A stretch of DNA of 64,000 nucleotides from a virus: positions 1-64,000 of the IMG/VR virus record IMGVR_UViG_3300035671_000001; one strand, 5' to 3'. The notes beneath the pieces are model-generated. The model did no database searches. It was not told the DNA's origin and saw only the letters and a list, made by a program, of their open reading frames with translations. Both the position numbers and the translations under genes were made by a program. Positions 16,050-22,858 of the stretch are shown here, piece after piece. How positions within the stretch are numbered: position 1 is the stretch's first letter; each line of letters starts with the position of its first letter.

Positions 16050-16064
16050 ACGACGAGCGAAATT
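15983..16064 (+). repeat. TIGR-like array (about 2 units)
   Basis: A variant GTGCGAGCCA (15983), B (16001), A (16019), B variant GACAGTACCA (16037) and a truncated A (16055) are exactly 18 bp apart. Spacers are GCGAAAAC, CAGCAGGA, TCGAGGCC and TAAACGAC. It overlaps the 3' end of the 15810 gene. Confidence 0.8.
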
Positions 16065-16348
16065 TATTTTCGTCGTGACGAACCCAAGCAACACGGGCAC
16101 TTATTGAATCGGAAGGCGGGATCGGTGCCGTACTTGTGCCGGTCCCGCCTAGAGTCAAGTCAGCGAATTGCCGCGAGAAAGCACTGTGCCGCAACGGCTT
16201 CTTGCATTCGACTCGCCGCAAGTCGCAAAAGTCGCGGACCCCATATGCTAGGATGTAAGCGTCGATCGGGAATGAGCCCGAGCGACGGGCTGTTTGATAG
16301 GTGAAGCCCGAATGAGGAAGGCGCGCCAGCCGCGAGCTGACGCGCCTT
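16065..16348 (+). other. Non-coding gap with two strong hairpins
   Basis: No convincing gene. GGCGGGA...TCCCGCC (about 16116-16151) is terminator-like but lacks a T-run. AAGGCGCGCCAGC...GCTGACGCGCCTT (16318-16348) ends just before the ribosome-binding site of the 16366 gene and could regulate its translation or terminate upstream transcripts. A TATGCT -10-like element lies near 16243 without a clear -35. Confidence 0.45.
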
Positions 16349-16365
16349 AGAGGAGAACCAATGCG

Positions 16366-16767
16366 ATGCTTAAGCTAACAGCACGTGAAAGACGTCACAA
16401 GGCCGTCCTTAACAAGATTGCTCGACTGACGCGGGCGCGCAACGAGGGCATCAGAGCCATCGTCGCCGCCGAGACCCAGCTCCCGAAGTTGGAGCGGCAG
16501 GCGCGCCGGAATGAATTGTCGGTGAAGTCAAGGAAGCCGAAGGAGCAGCCGACAAGCCCGGCCTTCGAACGGCACAAAGGTGAGGCGGCCACGATGGTGG
16601 CGATCAAACCGAAGCGGCAGCGCAAACCGAAGGCCAACTACGACGAGGCGCTTTCGCCGGATGCACACATCGCTGACATTCGGACGGCGGAGGCCGATCG
16701 CGAGAAGCGAATGGAGGCTCTCGGCTTCCGCAAGATCAAGCGGAAGAGTGCCTCACCCAGCCTCTAA
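16366..16767 (+). CDS. Basic hypothetical protein
   Basis: 133 residues, strongly basic throughout (K-P-K-R-Q-R-K-P-K-A) with an N-terminal helix rich in Arg and Ala. AGGAG precedes the ATG by about 10 bp. It is followed by an intrinsic terminator. Charge suggests nucleic-acid binding; no domain recognised. Confidence 0.5.
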   Translation: MLKLTARERRHKAVLNKIARLTRARNEGIRAIVAAETQLPKLERQARRNELSVKSRKPKEQPTSPAFERHKGEAATMVAIKPKRQRKPKANYDEALSPDAHIADIRTAEADREKRMEALGFRKIKRKSASPSL

Positions 16768-16779
16768 TTCAAAGTGAAG

Positions 16780-16809
16780 CCGCCGCCCTTAACGGGGCGG
16801 CGGTTTTTT
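16780..16809 (+). terminator. Intrinsic terminator
   Basis: CCGCCGCCC pairs with GGGCGGCGG around a short TTAAC-G loop and is followed by six T residues. It ends the transcript of the 16366 gene and separates it from the inverted array. Confidence 0.85.
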
Positions 16810-16811
16810 GT

Positions 16812-17180
16812 GGGCTCGCTCCTGCGCCTTGGTACTCTCTACAGCGCTGGCTCGCTCATGCAATGTGGTGCTGTCACTTCTTTTGGCTCGCTCTCAAAAC
16901 GTGGTGCTGTCTCTTGATGTGGCTCGCTCGTCCGACTTGGTGCTCTCCACCAATATGGCTCGCTCCGCCGATATGGTGCTCTCAGACTCCACGGCTCGCT
17001 CTCGACCTATGGCGCTCTCAACGGGCGTGGCTCGCTCCGGCGATCTGGTGCTCTCGCGCTGGTTGGCTCGCTCCGGATTTCTGGTGCTCACAGATCACGT
17101 GGCTCGCTCGCTAAGCGTGGTACTCTCGTCTCGTATGGCTCGCTCTCCCGGCTTGGTGCTCTCAGAGACTTTGGCTCGTC
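16812..17180 (-). repeat. Inverted TIGR-like array (about 10 units)
   Basis: On the plus strand it reads TGGCTCGCTC - 8 bp - TGGTGCTCTC - 8 bp, so the guide-sense strand is minus. Eleven A boxes (the last truncated) and ten B boxes were parsed by eye, and every spacer is exactly 8 bp. Variants are mild (TGGTACTCTC, TGGTGCTGTC, TGGCGCTCTC, TGGTGCTCAC). This is the cleanest array in the window and has no expanded A boxes. Its long open frame (A-R-S...V-L-S every 12 residues) is a by-product of the 36-bp period. Confidence 0.9.
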
Positions 17181-17293
17181 AGCGCCCTCTTTACATTTGC
17201 GGCCATTATGGCCTATGGAGGGACAGCCGCCCCGGCTCGCCGCGCTAACGGACGAGCCAGGACTTGCAAAGGTGACCGTTGGAGGCGGTCGCA

Positions 17294-17797
17294 ATGCCGA
17301 AGCAATCTTTACCAGACTTCCCCTCAAAAGCCAGCATCGATCTAGCGCGCGAGCTGATCGCTGCGGCGAGGAAGTTGCTCGCCGAGGGTGAGGCGATCGT
17401 CCAGAGAGCGCGCGACGTCTACGGCATCACTGCCGAGCCCCGAAATCCGGGACGTGCATGGCCGGGGCCGCCGCCGCCCGAACCTGTGCCCGACTATTAC
17501 CTGAGCGAGCGCGACAAGGCGGACGTCGTTGCCGTCGTCACCATGCTGGGGCTGGCGCGGGTGACGAAGCGGCCGGGCACTCTTAATGCTGCGTTGCGGG
17601 ACGTGGGGGTTCATCTTCAGCGACTGCGGGACGGGGAAGGCCGCGACAAGGTGGCGTGGCTAGAGATCGTCAAATGCGAGTGCGGCTTGGGCAAAAACCG
17701 TGCTTACGAGATCATGGCGTTTTCGAGAAAAACTTTTGCAGAGAAATCAAATGCTTCGCCGGAAAACAGCTCCAAAACAGGGGGTAAGGAGGGCTAA
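17294..17797 (+). CDS. DUF3102-like early phage protein
   Basis: 167 residues. A GGAGG site 8 bp before the ATG at 17294 sets the start. An N-terminal helix (residues 10-40) is followed by a Pro-rich linker. The C-terminal half has V-A-W-L-E-I-V-K-C-E-C-G-L-G-K-N-R-A-Y-E, a helix-turn-helix-like segment seen in DUF3102 proteins encoded near phage replication genes. Role unknown; DNA binding is likely. Confidence 0.5.
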   Translation: MPKQSLPDFPSKASIDLARELIAAARKLLAEGEAIVQRARDVYGITAEPRNPGRAWPGPPPPEPVPDYYLSERDKADVVAVVTMLGLARVTKRPGTLNAALRDVGVHLQRLRDGEGRDKVAWLEIVKCECGLGKNRAYEIMAFSRKTFAEKSNASPENSSKTGGKEG

Positions 17798-18134
17798 ACC
17801 ACTGAAAGAAAACCCAGCAGAATCAAGAGCCGAAAAGGCACCGGGACGGCTCCCTGGCTGCGACGTCGACTGGGAATTGGACCCGGAATTCGATGGCGAG
17901 CCCGAGCATCTCCTACGAGCCCGCGCCATGGAGTGGCAGCTCTCGGAGCTGCGTCGACTGGGCGGCCGCGATTGCGCTTTGCTGCGGCGCGGTACGCTGG
18001 CCGGCGAGATCAAGGACGAGCACCTGCGGGGGCTCAAGAAGGCCGCCGAGATCATCCTCGAAACCTACAATGAGCTTGCGCGCCGGAGCAAACGTGAGGC
18101 GGCGCGGAGAAGGCTGAAGATCGCAACTAAATAG
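17751..18134 (+). CDS. Hypothetical charged protein
   Basis: 127 residues from the ATG at 17751; the frame is open from 17700 and overlaps the previous gene either way. The N-terminus is basic; residues 45-125 are helical with E-W-Q-L-S-E-L-R-R-L and G-L-K-K-A-A-E-I-I-L. No family recognised. The start is uncertain. Confidence 0.45.
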   Translation: MLRRKTAPKQGVRRAKPLKENPAESRAEKAPGRLPGCDVDWELDPEFDGEPEHLLRARAMEWQLSELRRLGGRDCALLRRGTLAGEIKDEHLRGLKKAAEIILETYNELARRSKREAARRRLKIATK

Positions 18135-18148
18135 AGGAGGACGCAACC

Positions 18149-18685
18149 ATGCCGAAGAAGACCAAGAAACTGTACACGGCCGACGATGGCAGTGACTTCA
18201 TTCACGTCGAGTTCACCGACGCGCGTTGGCCGGTGGACTTCACGCTCAAGCTTGACGATCACTTCGTGGGCACCGGCAGGAAGGGCCGGCCATGGGAATG
18301 CCTGCTCGTGGTTGGAGCGCAGCTCGCGGCGGCGGGCGATCCGAATCTGTTTCAGCATCCGGTGCTGTACGGCTACGCCGAGGGTTCTGATCTCTACATC
18401 ATGACGGCGAAGTCACGGCGGGCACGCGAGCTGCACCAGTGCGTGCGCTATCATCACAACTTCACCAAGCGACTACGTGCATTCGACACGTTCTCGAAGG
18501 CCAAGTTTCTGCAACAGTTCGGCGCCGATGGTGTGGAGATCAAGCTTACACCACCGCGTCAGCGACGTCCGGGACGTGTGGCTGATCGTGTGCCTGTGGC
18601 TCAGGGGCCGCGCGTGCGGCGAAAGCGGACTTATCGTGGCGCCCGTCGGCGCGCGATCGATGCTGGCTTAGTGGTTCCGGTTTAG
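18149..18685 (+). CDS. Hypothetical protein
   Basis: 178 residues with a GAGGAGG ribosome-binding site. The N-terminal 130 residues look globular and alpha/beta; the C-terminal 45 are Arg-rich (R-V-R-R-K-R-T-Y-R-G-A-R-R-R), suggesting nucleic-acid contact. It belongs to a run of close-packed plus-strand early genes. No domain recognised. Confidence 0.5.
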   Translation: MPKKTKKLYTADDGSDFIHVEFTDARWPVDFTLKLDDHFVGTGRKGRPWECLLVVGAQLAAAGDPNLFQHPVLYGYAEGSDLYIMTAKSRRARELHQCVRYHHNFTKRLRAFDTFSKAKFLQQFGADGVEIKLTPPRQRRPGRVADRVPVAQGPRVRRKRTYRGARRRAIDAGLVVPV

Positions 18686-18695
18686 GGAGGACGAC

Positions 18696-19424
18696 ATGAG
18701 TTTACATCAACAGATCGCCGAGAAGGGGCACAACATTATGCCGTCGCGTGCTGTCTTCGCTAAGCGCATCAAGGAGCTGATGCACGACTGGACGGAGAAC
18801 ACATTGGCGCTGGCGGCTGAGCTGAGCATGGCGGCGGAGACTTTCCCGCCCAATCCCAAGCGGCCAGATAGTCGGCCGGGTTTCGCTTTCTGGGCGCGAC
18901 AGCAGACTGGCCTCTCTACCGGCCAGATCATTTCTCTACTGCGAGTGCACAAGAAGCTTGCCCATCGCAGTCATGGACGCATCAAAATGAGCCAGCAGGT
19001 TATGCGACTGCTGATTGCCAAAGAGGTGCCGGAATCGGCTCGACAGGAAGTGTTCGGTAGAGCCGAACGTGGTGAGCACATTGCTCCTCCGGAAGCCAAG
19101 AAGATCATTGCCAAGCACAAGCTGCCGACGCCGAAGGCAGCTAATCAGCTAGCGAAGGAAGAAGGCCGTCCCGTCTTTGCCAGCGATGGCAACATCTATT
19201 TCGGCACTGATCCAGCTAGAGCCAAGGAAGGGCAGGAGCGTCGGGCCATGGTGTTCGGCGTGCGCGACGCGCTCAACCATCTCGGCAACATCCACCTCAC
19301 CGGACGGGAGTTTCTCGACTACGCATTCCCCCATCAATTGTGGAGCGAGGACGAAGCCTCGGTGATTAAGAAGGCGTTGCGTTGGTTGACTGATCTCGAC
19401 CGCGCCTGGGACGCGCGTTCATGA
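18696..19424 (+). CDS. DUF3102/ParB-like helical protein
   Basis: 242 residues. Residues 20-110 contain F-W-A-R-Q-Q-T-G-L-S-T-G-Q-I-I-S-L-L-R-V-H-K-K-L and later helices, resembling the helix-turn-helix part of DUF3102 or ParB-like phage proteins. Residues 150-165 may form a short hinge. Its stop overlaps the next start (ATGA). Probably DNA-binding; its role in replication or partition is not known. Confidence 0.5.
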   Translation: MSLHQQIAEKGHNIMPSRAVFAKRIKELMHDWTENTLALAAELSMAAETFPPNPKRPDSRPGFAFWARQQTGLSTGQIISLLRVHKKLAHRSHGRIKMSQQVMRLLIAKEVPESARQEVFGRAERGEHIAPPEAKKIIAKHKLPTPKAANQLAKEEGRPVFASDGNIYFGTDPARAKEGQERRAMVFGVRDALNHLGNIHLTGREFLDYAFPHQLWSEDEASVIKKALRWLTDLDRAWDARS

Positions 19425-19921
19425 CAGCACCCCAATTATTGATCGACGCCGTGCATCACGTGCTCAGCATCAAAGCAAGAGAAGGTAAGACAACGAAGCA
19501 TGACGCGACTTTGATGGTACATGGCAAGATCGAGAAGGCCGGCGGCCCGACCAAGTTCGGAATCGGCGCTGCCGCATTGCGCATGGCGCTTCTGCACGTC
19601 ATTGAGACCGAGGTGGCGCGGCAACTGAAGCAGATGCTGACTGAGCATGAGTATCTTCACCGGCTGCCGGCAGGCACGCCGATGGAGATCATTGCAGCCC
19701 TCGGTAAGACACCGCGATGGATCGCGGTTAGTGAAGGCACGGACGCGCAGTGGGTGTTCGCGTTGATGGCCTCACCGGAGCAGTGGATGGCGAATGCCCA
19801 GCTCAAATATAAGAAGGCAGCACAGACCAAGGACAGGGCGCGAGAGAGCGAGGAAATTAGTTTATTCCTGAAGGCACACAGGTTCGCTTCGTTGGCTGAG
19901 GCGATGTCATTGGGGGTTTGA
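19421..19921 (+). CDS. Hypothetical protein
   Basis: 166 residues, mostly helical, coupled to the previous gene by ATGA. It has V-L-S-I-K-A-R-E-G-K and a central A-L-R-M-A-L-L-H-V-I-E-T-E-V-A-R helix. No motif recognised. It ends immediately before the 19922 ATG. Confidence 0.5.
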   Translation: MTAPQLLIDAVHHVLSIKAREGKTTKHDATLMVHGKIEKAGGPTKFGIGAAALRMALLHVIETEVARQLKQMLTEHEYLHRLPAGTPMEIIAALGKTPRWIAVSEGTDAQWVFALMASPEQWMANAQLKYKKAAQTKDRARESEEISLFLKAHRFASLAEAMSLGV

Positions 19922-20419
19922 ATGGCGCACATGTTTCGCGTGGACTACATTACCAATCACGTCTCCGGCTTGGTGGAGACTGGCAAGGTTATCGTCGTGG
20001 CTGAGAGTCACGAGCAGGCGCATGATGTCGTCACCACGCAATTGAATCTGCCGCCCTCGCGGACGCGCTGCGAGAGTTCGAAGATCAAGCCGCCGTGCTT
20101 TGTAGCAGAGACGAGCCAGTATTATCCGCAGGCCAAAGTCTCGGTGCGCTCGCAGCGTGACGCACCGCTGGCGCCGACGCATCGCTTCCACATCACAGTG
20201 GACGCCAACACCCATGGCCAGTCGGAGCAACAGGTCCTGCGCAAGATCGGCGAGGAGCTGCAAGCACGCGGAGCGCAGACTAAGCTGCGGCACAACATCC
20301 CGATGTCGATCGCGTGTGAGACTATCAGCCCGTCGTCGAGTCCGCCGAGCGGGCTGGAGAAGATCGAGATGTACGGTGCGCGTGGCAAGGTGCAGGGCGG
20401 GCAAGTGCGAGGCAAGTGA
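19922..20419 (+). CDS. Hypothetical protein
   Basis: 165 residues. A beta-rich N-terminus (F-R-V-D-Y-I-T-N-H-V-S-G) with V-I-V-V-A-E-S-H-E-Q-A-H-D resembles small phage proteins with a ferredoxin-like fold. The C-terminus is Ser/Pro/Gly-rich. It starts directly after the previous stop. No function assigned. Confidence 0.5.
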   Translation: MAHMFRVDYITNHVSGLVETGKVIVVAESHEQAHDVVTTQLNLPPSRTRCESSKIKPPCFVAETSQYYPQAKVSVRSQRDAPLAPTHRFHITVDANTHGQSEQQVLRKIGEELQARGAQTKLRHNIPMSIACETISPSSSPPSGLEKIEMYGARGKVQGGQVRGK

Positions 20420-20616
20420 TGCGGACAATACGAAAAAACTTGCCCGTGCCTCTCGTCAAGAATTCGCTGGAATCTCTCGGCCGAGCCAGCGATCCGCATT
20501 GCCACGAATGGCAACATGGCACGCACATCGACAGCTTGCCGAGAGAACAGCCGCAAGATTACTCGTCGCAAGATTACTCGCTCGATCGCTGGCGGCTGAA
20601 GGTGCGAGGAAAGTGA
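20419..20616 (+). CDS. Small hypothetical protein (doubtful)
   Basis: 65 residues from the ATG overlapping the previous stop; a GTG at 20416 is the alternative. The C-terminal L-K-V-R-G-K echoes the Q-V-R-G-K end of the previous protein, hinting at a small duplication. No domain. It fills the gap before the zinc-finger/NUMOD-like gene, so it may be real. Confidence 0.3.
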   Translation: MRTIRKNLPVPLVKNSLESLGRASDPHCHEWQHGTHIDSLPREQPQDYSSQDYSLDRWRLKVRGK

Positions 20617-20617
20617 G

Positions 20618-21709
20618 ATGGCAAAACGTCCTACTCATAAGAAGTGTCGGCAGTGCGGCGAATGGTTCATGCTCGGTAAGTACGAGCGCCTCACGCGGAA
20701 GTTCTGCACTTATAGCTGCGCGTCCACACATCGCAACGCGCAGCCGAAGTGGAAAAAGCGTCAGAGTAAACTGATGAAAAAGTTGGCGACGCCGGAAGTC
20801 ATGCGCGAACGCTCGCTCAAGATGTGGCGTGATCCTGCCATGCGTGCTCACCTGTCGGAGAAATCACGACAGCAGGCCAACACCAAAGAGCATCACGCCT
20901 GGATGATAGAGCACAATAAGAAACTGTGGACGGCTCCAGAGTACGCCGAATTTCGACAGCAGCACAGTGAGCGCACTCGCAAGACGGCCAAGAAACAATG
21001 GGATGATCCGGCGTTTCGCGAGAAGATTAGTGCCTTGACGACCGAGGCGAATAAGAAGCGCTGGGCCGATCCGGAATACAAAAAGCGAGTCGGCTTCAAG
21101 ATCCGTATCGCATTCGCTCAGCCGTTGTCAAAAGCAAAGCGTTCAAAGAGTTCACGCAAACAGATGATGAGACCGGAGCAGCGAACGCGGATAAGTAAGC
21201 TATCGAAAGAGCTGTGGCAGAATCCGGAGTACCGCGCCCTCGTAACCGAAAGCAGCCGAGCTGCAGCAATCAGGAATTATCGCAATCCATTTTACCGAGT
21301 AAAGAAACTTGCGGCGTTACGAAAATGGGTGCAGTCGCCAGAAGGCCGCGCACAGATGTCCGAACTCAATAAGAAACGTTGGGAGGACCCGGAATATCGT
21401 GCGCGGCAAAAAGCTCTATGGACGCCAGAAAAGAGCGCCGCGCTAAGTGAACTGAATAGAAAACGATGGGCTGATCCCAAGTTCAAAAAGCGCGTGGCAA
21501 AGAAGATTAGTAAGGCGAGACTCGAGAACACCAAGACACTCAGTGAGCAGAGCGAGCGAAGCAAAAAGCAATGGGCCGATCCAGAATTTAAGGCGCGTGT
21601 GAGTAAAAAAATCAGTAAGGGAAAGCGAGCCAAAAAAAAAAACGAGAACACCATCCAAGTTGAGCGAGCCACCAGAACTGAGAGTACCCGAAAAGGCGAG
21701 CGAGCCTAG
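20618..21709 (+). CDS. NUMOD-like repeat protein with N-terminal zinc finger
   Basis: 363 residues. An N-terminal C-x2-C...C-x3-C cluster (residues 10-34) is followed by about ten copies of a W-x-D-P-E-[FY]-R-x-[KR] repeat with a K-K-R-W-A-D-P-type helix, like the modular DNA-binding motifs (NUMOD3-type) of phage homing enzymes. No nuclease core is seen. The last 30 or so residues are read from the first units of the 21623-22065 array. It lies directly upstream of the Tas-like gene and may be an accessory DNA-binding protein; that link is only positional. Confidence 0.55.
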   Translation: MAKRPTHKKCRQCGEWFMLGKYERLTRKFCTYSCASTHRNAQPKWKKRQSKLMKKLATPEVMRERSLKMWRDPAMRAHLSEKSRQQANTKEHHAWMIEHNKKLWTAPEYAEFRQQHSERTRKTAKKQWDDPAFREKISALTTEANKKRWADPEYKKRVGFKIRIAFAQPLSKAKRSKSSRKQMMRPEQRTRISKLSKELWQNPEYRALVTESSRAAAIRNYRNPFYRVKKLAALRKWVQSPEGRAQMSELNKKRWEDPEYRARQKALWTPEKSAALSELNRKRWADPKFKKRVAKKISKARLENTKTLSEQSERSKKQWADPEFKARVSKKISKGKRAKKKNENTIQVERATRTESTRKGERA

Positions 21710-22065
21710 CAGACGGACAGCATCATAATAGACGAGCGAGCCAAGATTAGTGAGAGCACCACGTCCGACGAGCGAGCCACGAAAGTTGAGAGCACCAAAG
21801 TGGCAGAGCGTAGCCAGAGAAAGTGAGAGCACCATTTTGAGCGAGCGAGCCATGTCCTGTGAGAGTACCAGACAAGACGAGCGTTAAGCCACTTGAAGCG
21901 AGAGTACCAAAACGAGTGAGCGAGCCAAGCGCGAAGAGAGCACCATGCAAGTTGAGCGAGCCATGTCCCATGAGAGTACCAAAAATCAGGAGCGAGCCAA
22001 GCGAGCCGAGAGCACCAATAGTCAAGAGCGAGCCATAACTACAGTGAGTACCAGAACAGGAGAGC
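21623..22065 (+). repeat. TIGR-like array upstream of Tas gene (about 12 units)
   Basis: A and B boxes alternate every 18 bp from 21623, inside the 3' end of the NUMOD-like gene, to a truncated A box (GAGCG) at 22061-22065. Variants include GAGCGTAGCCA (21807) and GAGCGTTAAGCCA (21879). One early spacer is lengthened by a poly-A run. The final spacer (GAACAGGA) supplies the ribosome-binding site of the Tas-like gene. It is in the same orientation as that gene, so array and gene are probably co-transcribed. Confidence 0.92.
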
Positions 22066-22069
22066 GAAA

Positions 22070-22858
22070 ATGACAGACGTTGCAGCAGTCCAAGCCTTAA
22101 CGCGTGATCTACGAAACGCCGCCGCGACAATGACGCGAGACGAAGCGCGATTCCTCGTTGATGCGTATTACATCATTCAAGACGATCGGAAGCGATCGGC
22201 CAACCAAGTGCGTTCTATGAAGGAGGAGCCACACGCCGTCCTTCAGTGGTTCTTCGATCAGAACGTCACGCTTGAAGGACAAATCAAGCGCGCCCTCGAT
22301 TCGTATTCCGACGCCAGCAAGATCGGCCTTTGGATGAAAGGAGTTTACGGAATCGGCCCGGTGATCGCGGCCGGGCTGCTCGCGCATATTGAGATCGACG
22401 ACAGCACTCCAACCGTGGGTCACATCTGGCGCTTTGCCGGACTTGATCCGACGGTGAAGTGGGAGAAGGGCCAGAAGCGGCCGTGGAATACTCAGCTCAA
22501 GACGCTGTGCTGGCACATCGGGCAGAGCTTCATGAAATTCTCAGGCCGCGACGAATGCCGCTATGGTAAGTTCTACCTTGCCCGGAAAAAGTTTGAAGTC
22601 GAGCGCAACGACTCAGGCGAGAACGCTGAGCTGGCGAAGACGCTGTTGCCGAAGTTCAACAAGAGCACCGACGCATACAAACATCTGCTCGGTGGGAAGC
22701 TGCCGCCGGCACAGATCGATGGGCGTGCACGTCGGTGGGCGGTGAAGCTTTTTCTCTCCCACATGCATGCTCAGTGGTTTAGATTGGAATTGGGCAAGGA
22801 GCCCCCCAAGCCATACGCGATTACGCAGCTCGGACATGGACACATGATTGAGCCATAG
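22070..22858 (+). CDS. tasA: Tas-like Nop/IS110-type RNA-binding protein (TasA-like)
   Basis: 262 residues. A helical N-terminal half (1-88) leads to G-V-Y-G-I-G-P-V-I-A-A-G-L-L-A-H-I (91-107), V-G-H-I-W-R-F-A-G-L-D-P (116-127), N-T-Q-L-K-T-L-C-W-H-I-G (140-151) and Y-G-K-F-Y-L-A-R-K-K (165-174). That order matches the C-terminal domain of IS110 transposases (Transposase_20), which shares its fold and guide-RNA-binding role with the Nop domain of Tas proteins. No RuvC or HNH motif is visible, so it resembles nuclease-less TasA. It should bind guide RNAs made from the flanking arrays. The gene sits inside an array: its ribosome-binding site and its stop codon both fall in spacers. An orphan IS110-derived protein is the main alternative, made unlikely by the 36-bp arrays. 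Confidence 0.75.
   Translation: MTDVAAVQALTRDLRNAAATMTRDEARFLVDAYYIIQDDRKRSANQVRSMKEEPHAVLQWFFDQNVTLEGQIKRALDSYSDASKIGLWMKGVYGIGPVIAAGLLAHIEIDDSTPTVGHIWRFAGLDPTVKWEKGQKRPWNTQLKTLCWHIGQSFMKFSGRDECRYGKFYLARKKFEVERNDSGENAELAKTLLPKFNKSTDAYKHLLGGKLPPAQIDGRARRWAVKLFLSHMHAQWFRLELGKEPPKPYAITQLGHGHMIEP

Noticed and set aside
16808-17248. A real A-R-S/V-L-S repeat protein
   Set aside because: The 36-bp period without stops opens long frames on both strands and in several frames. Boxes with 11, 13 or 14 bp shift the frame in other arrays, so a protein is not under selection.
22070-22858. Functional IS110 element
   Set aside because: No N-terminal DEDD transposase domain is visible in the short protein, and the flanking sequence is phased guide-like repeats and not bridge-RNA-type ends.
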